DNA from: Hemerocallis citrina
Lineage: Eukaryota > Streptophyta > Magnoliopsida > Asparagales > Asphodelaceae
Direction of reading: 5' to 3'
Assembly: GCA_017893485.1 (NCBI GenBank)
Contig: CM030367.1
Coordinates: forward strand, 89,726,910 to 89,790,909
Length of the DNA stretch: 64,000 bases
Notes under the pieces: model-generated
What the model was told of the DNA's origin: nothing
Database searches by the model: none
What the model saw: only the letters and a program-made list of their open reading frames with translations
In this document: piece by piece, positions 44,619 through 58,335 of the stretch
Layout: every line of letters begins with the position of its first letter
How positions within the stretch are numbered: the first letter of the stretch is position 1
Position numbers and translations under genes: made by a program

Positions 44619-47429
44619 CCTTCTTTCACCGGGAGGCTAGTGCTATGCAAAGGTCTAACCTTATTCTTTCTATCCAAACAGACACAGGAATATCTTAGGA
44701 CGAGACGGGAATCTCGAAGACCTTCTTAGATCATTACATGGGCCTATTTGGGAAAAAGAATGTTTTTAGGATCTCGCTTAGAGAGGACTTCTGGCTTAAT
44801 AATCAACATAAAGCTGCTCATTCTCTGGGTGAGTTGGAAGCACGATTCATGGATAAGGAAGTGAAAAAGGCGATTACTCAAATGGGAGCAGACAAGGCGC
44901 CAAGCCCGAACGGTTTCCCCTTGATGTTTTTCCAAATCATTTGGGAGGAAATAAAACATGACATTATGGCTCTTATGGATGAATTCTTCAACCACACTCT
45001 AAAATTGGGCATGTTCAACTTTGCTGAAGTCATCCTTATCCCTAAACGGGAGGACTCCCTTCGAGTGGGTGATTTTAGGCCCATTAGCCTCCTTAACTGT
45101 TCGGTCAAGATTATCACCAAGGTTCTGGCCAACCGGTTGGAGAGAATCATGGACAACTTAGTCAGCCGCGAGCAGTCTGGCTTTATAAGGGGAAGATGGA
45201 TTCTGGACTGTGTGGCCACTGCCGATCAGGTTATCCATTAGTGCCATATTACCAATGATAAGAGCTTCCTATTGAAATTGGACTTTGAGAAAGCATATGA
45301 CTCAGTGAATTGGGATTGCTTGCTAGAAGCTCTCAAAGGCCGTGGTTCTGGTGACAGTTAGATCAGTTGGATCCAGCACTGCTGGCGCACCATTAAAATG
45401 TCCATCTCGGTTAACGGACATACTGGTCATCCCTTTTCTTATAAGAAAGGTCTTAGACAAGGGGATCCACTTTCACCCCTTCTTTTTACCCTTGTGGCTG
45501 ATGTGCTTAAGGGTATGTTAGATAACTGTAGGCAAAAAGGTGGATCACCCCAGTGGTTAGCACTAGGATGCAACATGGATATACGATTTTACAGTATGTG
45601 GATGATACAATCCTATTCGGTAACGGACCAGGGTGGAAACGATATGTTTTAAAGGTGCTTTCTACTACACAAGAGCGCATTGGTTCCTATTTCCATTTCA
45701 TAAGCAAAGGCGGAGTCACATTCTACCATTCCCAATTGTAATCAGGAAAGTTTCCCGATTAGGTATCGGGGTCTGCCACTCAGACCAAGGTAACTTAAAA
45801 AGTCAGTCAGGCTTCCTATCATTGATAGAGTGGAAGACTGGCTGGCAGGTTGGAAAGTCAAGTCTCTCTCCTTCAGGGGAAGAGTGGTCCTTATAAACTC
45901 TGCCCTATCTAACCTCCATATATACTACATGTCTTTCTTTGAACTACCAAAGTGGGTGCTCCAAAGGATTGATCGCATCCGAAAGCGATTTCTTTGGAAA
46001 TGTTCTGACATGGATAAAGGCGGTTACCACTTGATCAAAAGGGGAAGCATGCATATAGAAGATGCATCATTGATTTGAGAGACATGAACCTCACTAACCT
46101 GGGAAAATGGTGGTGGAAAGTTTTCCACTCTACTGGCGAAGGCAGGCAAGAATTCGTTCAACCTTACATGCTGGGGAAAGGAACGAGAAATTTAGGTTTT
46201 AGGGTGGTTTCTAAGGTTTCATGGTTCTAGAAAGGGATTGCTCATGCCAGTGGGCCTTTCAACACGGTGGATATGCCATTTATCGGCAATGGCCAGTCGA
46301 CCAGATTTTGGTGAGACAAATAGTGCGGTACCCACACTCTTAGAGAGAGATTCCTCGACCTGAATGAGCAGGTGGCCCATCCTCACACCTCTGTGGCGAA
46401 GACATGGAGGAAGGGAACATGGAAACCATCATTCACAACTTGTCTCAGTCTAGAATCCCACCAGAGGCTGGTAGAACTTCAAGACTACATCGCACAACAC
46501 GGAGTGAAATGTTCACATGGCCCGGACCAGAAATCTTGGGGGCTAGAGAGCAATGGTTCCTTCACAATCCGATTTCTGTATAACCATATCTATTTTCGGG
46601 GAAGTAAACCTAGTTGGGCACAGATCCTCTGGAAAGCAAAAGAACCTCTTAAAGTTAGGGTTTTCCTCTGGTTGGTACTCAATAATGCCATCATGATCAG
46701 AGAAAACCTAGTCAAAAGGAAACCGCATATTGCGACCAACTGTAGGTTCTACAACTTTCATACGGAGTCGCTGAACCACCTCTTCGTTGATTGCCAATGG
46801 AGTAAGGCAACACTAGTTGAGGTCCTACGGGCCTTATGTACGAGTGATTGCCCCAACACATATGAGGATCTGTGGGTCGGCCCCAAATTTGCCTCTAGAC
46901 GGCAAGAGATGAAAGAAACATGGTACATCGTCATCGCAGCCACAACCTGGGTTTTATGGCTAGACAAAAATAACTTCTATTTTCGTGCAACTTGTAATAG
47001 TATTTCTGGTATTTTTATTCATATATTGCATCTTATTTTCATTTGGGCTACAACTGCTGCCACAGGGGTGGGAGAGAGGATTGCCAGAGCCTTTTAGATA
47101 GACGAGTACGATGATGAGGAGGTTGATTTCGGACTGACACTAGACTGAGCGGAGGGAAGGTTCCTGATTCTCACCTTCCAGAGATTTGTTGGAAGGACCA
47201 CTATGTTTGTTGCCATCTATCTTTGGACTTGTCTTTTGATCTATCTATAGTATTTTTGGATTGTCTCACCCTACAGGGCGTTGTTGGAGGTTTATATTTT
47301 ATTTTTTGCGTTGTAGTTCCTTGTACTTTCCCCCGGTACCCCGTGGATGTTTTATTAAAATCTTATTAATGAAACATGGTGTCGTTATTCCACCTTTTCA
47401 CTAAAAAAAAATTACTTCCACAACCCAAT

Positions 47430-47486
47430 ATTTAAGAATAACTTAGTTAAAAATTTAAAGAGTTTGTAACTAAGTTATTCTTAAAT
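47430..47486. repeat. Perfect 20 bp inverted repeat (hairpin)
   Basis: ATTTAAGAATAACTTAGTTA (47430-47449) and its exact complement (47467-47486) with a 17-base loop, 19 bp after the LINE1 poly-A. It could be a tiny MITE remnant or a chance palindrome. Confidence 0.75.
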
Positions 47487-48420
47487 AACCGCATATTATC
47501 TAACACCTCTCATTCGATTTTTGGTCTTGTTGAAGATTTATTTATCCTTACTAAATTTTTCTCCTCGGTTTTATCTCATAATAAAGTATTTGCTGTTCAA
47601 CTTTATCGCCTTTATGCTTCAACTACTATTTTTCTTCAATCTACTTATCTACCTCCTTAAGTTTTTGTTCAGTCACTAATAACGAGTTTTTTCTTACTCT
47701 AATTGCAAGTAGTTTACTTATTTTTTAATATTGCAGATCTGAGCTTTGAGGATTTTTATAGTGGTTTGGGTCACCTGTTCTGGCCTTGTGATGGTATTGG
47801 CTGGGGCTTGGTCTATCCCTTGTCTGGAAGTTAGTTATGTTTTTGGTTGCTTTTTCTCTTTTCATCCTTTTGTATTTTCTGATGCAAGCACTCTTTTATT
47901 TTGACTGGCTCATTTTGCTTGTAACTATAATATGATGTTTGTGCTCCTCTCTTTTGTTCTCATGTTCTCTTATCCCTATTGTTCTCTTTAGAAGCCTTAA
48001 TCGTTATGTTATTTCTTTTATCATGTTATTTTGTTCTTACTTGGCATGGCTTAACTAATTTGCTGAACTATATTAATGAAAAAAAAACACCCCTAAACTT
48101 TTATATGTGATATAAAAAATACCCTTAAACTTTTATTAATGTTTGAAAAAAAACACCTCTAAATTTTATGCACTTTGAAGGGTACTTTCTAAAGAAAAAA
48201 AATCGAGGACTTTTTGTTAAAAAGAAAATTGAGGAGGTGTTTTATCAGAAATACAAATTGTTGAGGAATGGTTTTCAAATTTAGCCAGATAATAAATATA
48301 GTAAAAATACCTTTTGTCTTTATGTTTCTGTATCTTAGCCCAAACCTTAGCATATATTTGAATCCATAGTAATTGTTAAATTTGCTGATAGATGAACATT
48401 AATCCACTACAACTAGTTGC

Positions 48421-48421
<1 letters not shown>
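47487..48421. other. AT-rich intergenic DNA
   Basis: No supported gene. 48075-48260 shows imperfect inverted ACACCCCTAAACTTTTA/AAAATTGAGGAGGTGTTTT-type sequence suggesting an old MITE, without definable ends. Confidence 0.4.

Positions 48422-48468
<47 letters not shown>
48422..48468 (-). repeat. (ATT)n microsatellite, 3' tail of LINE3
   Basis: About 15 ATT units on the plus strand, i.e. (AAT)n on the LINE strand, directly after the LINE3 3' UTR (complement of TGTTTCATTAATAAGATTTT). Confidence 0.85.
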
Positions 48469-48469
<1 letters not shown>

Positions 48470-51400
48470 TTGGGAAAGGAAAAGATGGAATATGGCCACC
48501 CTGTTTCATTAATAAGATTTTAACACAACAAACCTAGAGTACTGAGCCAATATACAAAGACTACCAAACATGAAATAAAACACAATACCTCCAACAAAGC
48601 CCTTGAGGGTGGGACAAATCCAAATCAATACTGATATAAAATAAAAGCAACAAAGCAAGTACAACAAAACCGCGGAGGTCCCTCCAACAAAACCCTGGAG
48701 GGTGGGAGTCAATCTGTAACACTCTGGTCAGTCAAGTGTGGGGCCAATCACGACCTCCTTGTCGTTGTACTCGTCCACCTAGAAGGCCCTGACGATCATC
48801 CCTCTCGATCCCATCATTGCAGCTGTGGCCCAAAAAGAGATAAGGTGCATGATATGTTAGATGATCGGAAACACTATTACAGGTCCCATAAAAGTAAAGT
48901 TATTTTTGTTTGGCCATAAAATTTAGGTCATTGCGGTGATGGCAATGTACTACGCTTCTTTCATTTCGTGTCTATTATTAGCAAATATGGGCCCAACCCA
49001 TAAGTCCTCGTAAGGTTGGGGATACGCGTTTTTTCCGAGGGCCTTCAATACCTATACCAAAACAGATCTTCTCCTACGACAATCCAGGAAAAGAAGGTTT
49101 TTCATTTTCGTGTGTAGTCTACAGAAACCACAATTGGTTGCTATATTCAGTTGTCTTTTAACTAAATTCTCTATAGTTAGGATAGCATCTTTCAGGACTA
49201 GCCACATAAAGACTCTAACTTTCAAGGGGGCTTTGACTTTCCAAAGAATTGATGTCCAATTCAGACTACAGCCCCTAAAATTGATGCAATTATATAGGGA
49301 GCAAACCGTAAAGGATCCACTCTTCTCCAAGCCCCACCCTTGCCTGTCCAGGCCCTGTGAACACCTCACCCCTGATTGAGTAATGTGCGTTTGTAATGCT
49401 TCGAGCATCAATCAAAATTCTTGATTAAGGCGGGTTTTGAAGGAGGGTCTCTGTGTCCCTCTTTTCTAGGATTTGACCACCGAGATGTGAGGATGCGAAG
49501 CAATCTGGTGAAGTTATGGGAAGAAAGCTTGGAGCAAGTGAGGTCGGAACCATTTATCCCTTCAAAACATTGTCGACAGCCCATTACCAATGGATGATGT
49601 GACACTGTTGCCAAACGGGTCGTATGCTCTGGATACACTTCTTTAAAACCAGTACACCCTGGGCCTCATCCGGAGGCCAAGAATTCACGTATCCTATCCT
49701 TGGCGGTATGCCTGGATGAAGTCTTGCCATCCTTCCCCATTGGGTTGATAAACTTTCCACCACCACTTGCCAAGAAGGGCCAGGTTTATGTCTCTTATAT
49801 CTATGATGCCCAGTCTGCCATATATCTTCTTCATGCATGCCTTCTCCCATTTAATGAGGTGGTAACCTCCTCTAACTTCATTGGCTCATTTCCAAAGGAA
49901 TCTCCTCCTAATCGGTCGATCATCTGGATTACCCACTTTGGTAACTCAAAAATTGACATGTAATAGGTTGGGAGGTTGGAGAGAACCGCATTGATAAAAG
50001 CCACTCTCCCACCAAGGAAAAGCAATTTGCCTTTCCAGTCCTTCCTGCCTTGCTTCAACTTTGTCCATAATCTGTAGTCAGTCCGATTTCTTAAGTTTAC
50101 CTGGCTTGATAGGTAGTCCAAGGTACTTGAAAGGAAAAATTGTCAAGTTTGCAGTTAAGTGTGGTTGCATGTGTTTGCGCTTCTTCTTTTATCATGGCAA
50201 TAGAGATAAGAGCATTGTTATTGTAGTTTAACCGAAGGCTGGACCATGCCTCAAAACAGTATAGGACTCCTTTAAAGGTTATTGTTTCCCCCAGTTCACC
50301 GTTGCCAAATACTAGGATGTCATCAGCGTATTGCAATATTGTACAACCCATATGATTTCTACCACTGGCTACAGGGTCGATCCATCCAGCTTGTCTGCAA
50401 CTGTCCAGCATGGATTTAAGAATATCTGCCACAATTGTAAAAAAGTGAGGGATAGAGGGACCCCTGCCTCAACCCTTTTCAACAGGAGAACAGTGCTCCA
50501 GCAATGCTATTAACCATGATGGACGTCTTGCTCGTGGTTAGACAGTGACAGATCTAGCTAATCCATCGATCCTCAAAACCTTTTCCCCTAAGTGCCTCCA
50601 GAAGGCAATCCCAATCCCCATAATTATAGGCTTTCTCGAAGTTCAACTTTAATAGGTAGCTTTTGTCGTTCGAGATGTGACATGGCGACGTAGTCCAGTA
50701 TCCAACGTCTTTTGATAAAGCCAGTTTGTTCGCGACTGATCAATCCATCCATCACCTTTGGTAACTTGTTCACAAGGATCTTGGTGATGATTTTGACTAG
50801 CAGTTAAGGAGACTGATGGGTCGGAAGTCTCCCACATAGTGAGAGTCTTCCTTCTTTAGGATGGGGAAAACCTTCGCTAGGTTGAGTCTGCCAACTTTAA
50901 GTCTATGCTCATAGAACTTGAGCATGACTGCCATGACATTGTCTTTAATTTCTTCCCAGAAATTCTGATAAAACATCATTGGAAAACCATATGGGCCTGG
51001 AACTTTCTCCTTACCCATATGGAGATAACCTCTAGGACCTCATCCTCCTTAAATGGAGCTTCAATGGTTTGCATTGATAGAGTAATGTCCTGGGGTTTGT
51101 CTTGCCAGAAATCATCTTGAAGGGGCATTCTGAATGCTGACTTATGGCCAAGGAGATTTTTGAAATGAAACTCGAAAGTATATCTGACTTGATTCTCATC
51201 ATGTATCACTCCCGCCTCCGTCTGGACTGATAGAATAATGTTGGATCTACGACGTGCACTAACTACTTTATGAAAGAAGGTAGTGTTCGTGTCTCCCTCT
51301 TTGAGCTACGAGATACTAGATCTGTGTTGCCATTTGATCTCTTCTAATTTATACAGCTGAGAAATGTCCTCCCTTAAGCTCAACAGCCGGTTTCGTTGCA

Positions 51401-51757
51401 CTTGCATAAGGTCCCGCATCTCTTCCAATCTTTTCAGTTCGGCAATACCCTCCAAAATTGATTCCTTCGCTCTCTAGATCGTCGCAAACCTAGTGCGATT
51501 CCATTTCTTAAGTTTATTCCGAGGCCTGCGAATTTTCTGGCACCAGATTGTTGCCGCCTCGGTTCCCCATGTCAAAAGGGCCCAACTTTCCATCATCAGG
51601 TGATGAAATCCCTGAATTTCAAGCCAGGATTTCTTAAACCTGAATTTCTGCCTTATTCTTACATAGTGTTCACCGGACAAGAGAATGATGGCAACGTGAT
51701 CAGATGTTGGTTTTGTTAGGGATTTGCTAAAAGCAAAAGGGATTTGACTTGAATATG
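48469..51757 (-). mobile_element. LINE3: 5'-truncated copy of the same LINE family
   Basis: Minus-strand homology to LINE2 begins near 51757 (KPTSDH region, end of the endonuclease) and runs to the 3' UTR. ORF1 and nearly all of the endonuclease are missing, the usual result of incomplete target-primed reverse transcription. Confidence 0.88.
48720..51757 (-). pseudogene. LINE3 ORF2 remnant (reverse transcriptase and zf-RVT)
   Basis: Minus-strand pieces in several frames: FRFKKSWLEIQGFHHLMMES (~51660), GPYGFPMMFYQNFWEEIKDN (~50990), GDFRPISLLNC (~50810), LQYADDILVFGN with YADD at 50330-50319, FELPKWVIQMIDR (~49930), and WKVKAPLKVRVFMWLVLKDA (~49220). It has many frameshifts and stops and is more decayed than LINE2. 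The palm motif YADD itself is kept. Confidence 0.88.
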
Positions 51758-53083
51758 TAGCATTTGTTGGCCAACCTATATATTTAGTTAGCAAAAAAGA
51801 CTAGTGCTCCATGTGTAATAACAAGCGTACCCTTACTACTTTTTCCTTTCTATTTTTAGCGGACAATTGAAATTTATATAATTTTGACTTAAATATGTGT
51901 GACTGATCTAAAATTTAAATGAGTGATAGATTTAAAATGAACTAGGTTAATTGTGTGTAAATTTTGTGGGATGCGTGCTAGTTTTATTTAATGTTTCACT
52001 TTTAGTTTGATTTGGATATAAAATGTATTGAGGAGATGTAATTTGATGGAGTGAATAGTTAATATAACTTGAATTGGTTGTTATGGTTGTGGATGATTTG
52101 AAAGGAGAAAGAGCAAGGCAGATTGGAGGGAGGAGGAGGAGGGGATTGATGGAGGATGAGACGGTGGTGGAGGATTGAGGGGGTGAAGGGGGTTCGGTTT
52201 TGGGCACGAGTGAGCTGAAAAAGGAGGGAAAAGGTGAGTGTTCTCGTTTGGATTGAGAAGAAACCATAGCAGATCGGATTTGTTGGAACCCCTGAAATAA
52301 AGGAGGAAAGGGGGGGGGGGTTAAATGACACTGGTATCGGGTCAGGTCTTGAACTACCTGTACCCGACCCTCTACGGGTCCAAGAATTGGAATCGGACCT
52401 GACCGGAGAGAACCGGATCCGGGTCCGGGTCCGGGTTCGGTTCCTATTAAAAATCACTTACCCATCTACTTTGGCATGCAGGGGGCCATGAGAAGTAAGG
52501 CAGGACGAGCAGGTGTAGCGATGGGCGCTGAGCGGAGGCAGTAAGAGGGTGGTTGGAGTTGAAAATGAGGTGGTGGTGGAGATGAGGGGGGATTTTTTAT
52601 GTTAGGGTTTGGGAGATTGGAGGAGGAGGAGGAGGAGGAAGATGATGACGAAAGTTTGGAGGAGGGATTGGGTTTTTGGTTTGGGAGATTGGAAGAAGAA
52701 GAAGACGAAGAAGAAGAAGGAAGTTTGGAGAATGAGGGATTGAGTTTTCTTTAGTTTTTTTTATTTTAATATAATTTTTTTTGGGTCCAGGTCCGGGTCT
52801 GGTTAGTTTTGAGTGGACCCGGACTCGGATATGAAGCGGGTCCTATTTTAGGATCCAGACCTTACCCGTAATACACCGGGTCGGATTCGGTTCGATGCCA
52901 GGTCTAGGTCGGGTCCGGATCGGGTATTTGTAACATTACCAGTGCAAACCCTGGAATTGACCACACTGATTTTTAGGAGAATATTCCATGTAACTTTGAC
53001 TGCATATGATAATCCTTTTTTTAAAATTTTATTTTAGCATGTGCCCTAATTTGTCCAATGATATGCCTCTCACTACTAAAAGG
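51758..53083. other. Spacer between LINE3 and LINE2 with simple repeats
   Basis: No gene supported. Purine-rich tract with GGA/GAA microsatellite at 52618-52720. 52328-52953 is bounded by CACTGGTA and TACCAGTG in inverted orientation, with GGGTCCGGGT-type repeats near both ends. It may be a small DNA transposon, but no target duplication is visible. Confidence 0.45.
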
Positions 53084-56000
53084 TTTTTTTTTTTGAGGTG
53101 AAAGGTGGAATAAAGCCACCCTGTTTCATTAATCAGAAATTAATAAAACAACCCCGGTGAGCCGGGAGAAAAAAACAAAAGTACAATGCAGGAAAAGAAA
53201 GTACAGTGCAGGAAATAAAACATAAACCCCCCAACAAAATCCTAAGGGGTGGGTCTAATCCTCCATGTAATCAACAACCAAAAGTACAATATGCCAGGAA
53301 CAAACTAGTAGAGACTGTAGCTACTGAGACATTGATGAGTCTGGAAGGCGGCGATCACTCAGTCCAGTGTCGGCCCAAACTCTACCTCTTTATCATCAAA
53401 GTCCTCCACCTGGAAGACTCTGGCGATCCTCCCTCTCGCTCCTGTGGCTGCAGCTGTAGTCCAAAAAGAGATAAGATGCATGATATGAGTAAGGTTACCA
53501 GAAATACTATTACATGAAGCACGAAAATAAAAATTGTTTCTGTCTAGCCATAACACCCATGTCGTTGCCGCAATGACAATGTACCACGCATCCTTCATTT
53601 CGTTGCGACTCGCAGCAAATTTGGGGCCAATCCACAAATCCTCGTAATCGCCTGGGTAGTCACTTGTTCCTAGGGCTCTTAACACTTCTACCATGGTCGC
53701 CTTACTCCTTGGGCAGTGAATAAACAAGTGATTCAACGTTTCGGTATGCCTGTTGCAGAATCCACAGTCGGTCGCAATCTGTGGTTGTATTTTGGCCAGA
53801 TTTTCTCTTGTAAGAATTGCATTATTGAGCACTAGCCAGAGGAAAACTCTGACTTTCAGTGGTGTTTTTGCCTTCCATAACACTTGTGCCCAGCTGGGTC
53901 TGCATCCCCGGAAGTGAATTTGATGGTATAGAGATCTGACCGTGAAGGTCCCCTTGGTCTCGAGTCCCCATCGCAACTGGTCTGGGCCTTGGGTGCACCT
54001 CGTCCCGGTCCGTGTGATGTGTGTTTGTAATTCAATCATTTGCTGGTGTATCCCTGGGGTAAGATTCCCTCGGAACGTTGGCCTCCAATTTCCCCTCTTC
54101 CACGTCTCTGCCACAGAGATATTGGGCCGATTTGTTCTGGCATACAGCTCAGGGAAAGTATCTTTCAGTGTATGAGCACCACACCACTTATCCCACCAAA
54201 ATCTGGTGGACCGTCCATTACCGATAGTCGACGAAACTGCTGAGTTGAACAGTCCGCTAGCTTTGGTGATTCCCTTCCAGAATCGCGAGACCTTAGCCCC
54301 AACTCGAAAGCCTAGGTTTCTCGTACCTTTTCCCCGAAGGTAAGGCTGAATGAAATCCTGCCATCCCTCTCCACCTTGGTGAAACACCTTCCACCACCAT
54401 TTTCCCAGAAGAGCAAGGTTCATGTCTCTAAGGTCTATGATACCAAGCCCTCCATGCTTCTTCTTCATACAAGCAATACTCCATTTGATCAGGTGGTACC
54501 CTCCCCTATTGGAGTCTGCCCCTTTCCAAAGAAATCTTCTTCGGACTCGGTCAATCCTTTGGATAACCCACTTTGGAAGTTCAAAAAAAGACATGTAGTA
54601 AATGGGCAGATTGGATAAAACTGAGTTGATGAGTACCACCCTTCCTCCTAGTGATAGCGATTTCCCTTTTCAGCCAGACAGTCTGTCTTCCACCCTGTCA
54701 ATGATCGGAAGCCAGTCAGACTTAGTGAGTTTCCCTGGTTTGAGAGGGAGCCCTAAGTACTTAATTGGGAACTCATTCGTCATACAGTTAAGGATGGTGG
54801 CATGTTCCCGAGCTTCTTCGTCAGAAAGTGTAATGGGAATCAGAGCACTCTTGTGGAAGTTAATCCTGAGACCTGACCAGGATTCAAAATAGTAGAGTGC
54901 CCCTTTAAAGCATATTGTTTCTGATCTGGTCCCATTCCCAAAAAGTGGGGTGTCATCAGCATATTGGAGAATCGTGCACCCCTGATTAGAGGTGGTACGG
55001 GCTACAGGCAAAATCCAGCCTTTATTCCGACAATTTTCTAGCATACCCCTAAGCACATCTGCCACAATAGTGAAAAGAAGTGGGGACAACGGATCCCCTT
55101 GTCGGAGACCCTTCTTGCAAGGGAACGACGGACCAGCCCGTCCATTCACCAAAATTGCCATTTTACTAGACTGTAAACATTGCTTAATCCATCTTACCCA
55201 TTTATCCCCAAATCCTCTCCCTCTGAGAGCTTCCAACAAACATTCCCAGTCGACAGAGTCGTAGGCCTTCTCAAAATCCAGCTTTAGAAGGAAGTTCTTG
55301 GAGTTGTTCTTATGACAATGGTGGATCACCTGTTCCACTGTGGCCACACAGTCTAGGATACATCTGCCCTTAATGAAACCCGTCTGGGTGGTGCTGATTA
55401 TACTGTCCATAATGCTCCTCAATCGGACGGCTAGGACCTTTGTGATGATTTTGGCCGAACAGTTTATGAGATATTCGGTCGGAAATCCCCCACAGACGTT
55501 GCTTCATCCCGTTTGGGTATGAGAACAATCTCCGCAAAATTGAACATGCCTATCTGAGATTGTTGTAGAAAAATTCTTCCATCAATGCCATGACGTCCCC
55601 TTTGATTTCTTCCCAAAACACTTGGAAGAACATCATTGGAAAGCCGTCTGGCCCTGGTGACTTGTCGGATCCCATTTGGTTGATGGCCTTTTTAACTTCT
55701 ACTTCCGAGAAAGGAGCTTCCAAGATGGAAAGGTTGTGAGCTGAGTCATTCCGGTATGCCTGCCAGTACTCATCCCTTAGCGGGATCCTGAAGTCATTCT
55801 TCTTTCCAAATAGGCCCTTGTAATAATTTTGAAACGTCGTCGAGATCACCTTATCGTCTTGCGATACTCCCGTATCCGTCTGAATGGATAGGACGAGATT
55901 GGATCTACGTCTAGCAGTCGCTACCCGGTGGAAGTAGGCCGTGTTCGCGTCTCCCTCTTTGAGCCACGAAATCCTGGACCTTTGTTGCCATTCGATCTCT

Positions 56001-57461
56001 TCCAGTTTGTATAGGTTGCCAATATTTTCCCGTAGCTCAAGTAGCTTGTTTCTCTCTTCTTAGGACAAGATTCGTGACTCTTCCAACCTTTCTAGCACAT
56101 CAATTTCTTCCAGATAGGAATCTTTTGCACGCCAGATGGTCGAAAATCTAGATCGATTCCATTTTCGTAGCCGCTTTCGCAGTCTCCGGATTTTTTCGCA
56201 CCATCGAGATGCAGCGTCCCTACCTGCGGTTGGGAGCGCCTAAATTTCCATTACCAAGTGGTGGAACCCCTGAATTTCTAGCCAGGCCTTTTCAAATCTA
56301 AATTTTCTCGGCCTGTGAGCTCCTTGTACTCCCACATCGAGAAGGATTGGCGTGTGATCAGATGTGGGTCTAGGGATCTATTTAGCAGCCGCTAACGGGA
56401 ATTTAGCTTCCCAATCCATCGATACTAGAATCCTGTCCAATTTAGCCATTACCGGAACCGCTTGCATGTTAGACCATGTGAATAGCCTGTCATTAATCGG
56501 GATGTCGATCAGCTCTAGTTCCGTTATAACCCTATTAAACTCCTCTCTCTGCTTGTCGCTGGAGCCTCTTCCCTTGTGCTCAAAGGCGAATCTGGTGATG
56601 TTGAAGTCCCCTCCAACAATCCAAGCTCCCGACCATCGACGTCGAATATCGGCAAGCTCTTCCCAAAAAACATCTCGATTCGTAGCCACGTTCGGCCCGT
56701 AAACTACAGTGATCGTCTGCACCCAATTATCAAACCGTCGTTTCAGCCGGGCGGTCAAGGAGAACGTTCCACTGAATACCTCGGTACACAAGAGAATATC
56801 CGAATTGAACCCAATAGCAATCCCTCCTGAGGCTCCTGCTGATGTGTAACGCCCCGAATCCCAAATACACTGAATTCGAGATGTTCTACAGGATCTTTTC
56901 ACTTTCTTTAGTACAATTTTACAGGGAAATTAAAACTTTTCATTATACATCAGAGTTTACATCAATATTACACTTTTCTTTTGCACAGCGGAAGTAAAAT
57001 TTACAACAATTGAATAAAAGTACAATAGCATGATATAATCTTTAAGCATCCATTCTTCTTTAATCTTTAACATGACATTTACCTGCATATAAGACTGTGG
57101 GTACGTCAGTTTATTCAACCGACGAACATTATACACGACCATCCTCTCTATGCCGGAAATAGTATAACTTAACTTTCCATATTTAACAAACACAAACTTG
57201 TCACATTCAAACTAAAGGGACTACCCTATTGATGTCGTGTTGTGATTGTGCACTTAATCCTTAATGCATTTATTTACGTTACATAACACTAATGCGCACT
57301 TGTTCGGATTCTATGCATCCCATACTACATAGGTCCGAGGGCAAGCCCTTATTCGTTCTTCATCTTCATAGGGTTCAATCCCCCGTTATGATTTAATCTA
57401 CTACTGTAATTCCGGTAAGTATCCTAGATGTTATCTGACCTACGAACTCATGTCTAGGCAC

Positions 57462-57640
57462 TCTGGAGTAGTATCCTCACCCAGACTCATCATGGGAATT
57501 CCTGGGATACGCTCTCACCATAAACATGACACCACCCGTAGTCTTCAAACATCCCACGAGCGTCGCCACTGGGACGGTACTCTGGAGCAGTATCCTCACC
57601 CAGACTCGTCATGGGAATTCCTGGGATACGCTCTCGCCGC
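57462..57640 (+). repeat. Direct repeat with ~118 bp offset in solo LTR 3
   Basis: TCTGGAGYAGTATCCTCACC, then CAGACTCRTCATGGGAATTC and CTGGGATACGCTCTC, occur at 57462 and again near 57580 with two base differences. Confidence 0.85.
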
Positions 57641-58335
57641 TACCCAGGGCCCTCATACTCAATGTTTTTCTCTTACTTTCATCACATCTTCACTATGCAC
57701 TAGTCCTTAGTTTTATTAAAAATCATGAACAAAATTAATCTCTAGAGTTAGCCTCTCCATCAACCGGACTTATTCATTCATTTCATCATGACCAACCTTG
57801 GTCTAATTTCATTTCAACTCAATTCTCAATGCCGGGGAGACTTAGCTACTCTATTTCAAATTTCATTTCACAATCTTCAACTTATAAAATTTCCATGTTG
57901 AGTTCTCATACTCACATGTACATTCTCTTTTCAATTCATGATTTTACTTTTGTTCACAAGTCCATCATTGCACATAAATTGCATATACTTATCAATTATC
58001 ACATCACAATAATTCCACATTACTAAACAATATGCACACTTCATATATTGTTCCACAAGTGAGAAAATAATTGCATCAAGTCACATAACCACATTTCTTT
58101 TTGCCAAATCAACTCTTAATGTGTCAATTCACTTATTCTTTCAAGTTATAAATTCATATCAATAATCTATATAGAACCATATGTCTATTTGTGCATTTTA
58201 ACTCCAAACCATAGTTAAATTCATTCAAATAATCCCCAAACTATTTTTAGAAAGTCCCTTCCATTTTTAGGAGAATATACATATTTTTTTCATTTTTTTT
58301 TCGATACATAAAACTCCCAAAAAAATATTTTTTCC

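Larger units (their letters stand above)
37015..47147 (+). pseudogene. LINE1 ORF2 (endonuclease, reverse transcriptase, zf-RVT), split by two solo LTRs
   Basis: Starts MSIIFWNVSGL at 37015, is cut at 37060, resumes at 40760 (KREMVRDV, LQETKL), then VYGSN and GGDFNITRF (near 41127) of the apurinic-type endonuclease. Cut again at 41763, it resumes at 44624. Reverse transcriptase motifs: KAPSPNGFPLMFF (44898), GDFRPISLLNC, LKLDFEKAYDS, LRQGDPLSPLLF (45450) and YVDD (45595). The zf-RVT region (46560-46880) has WKAKEPLKVRVFLWLVLNNA. ORF2 ends ...EVDFGLTLD near 47147. Several stops and frameshifts (e.g. near 40889, 41219, 44698, 45241, 45652 and 46078) kill it. Confidence 0.9.
33492..47411 (+). mobile_element. 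LINE1: L1-type non-LTR retrotransposon, nearly full length, decayed, split by two solo LTRs
   Basis: Order: CT-rich leader, ORF1 (about 33870-37014), ORF2 (37015-47147), short 3' UTR ending ATTAATGAAACATGG, then poly-A (47403-47411). The same family gives LINE2 and LINE3 on the opposite strand. Two solo LTRs (37061-40754, 41764-44618) sit inside ORF2. Without them the LINE is about 7.4 kb. The exact 5' start is uncertain, and I could not find a target duplication. Confidence 0.85.
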
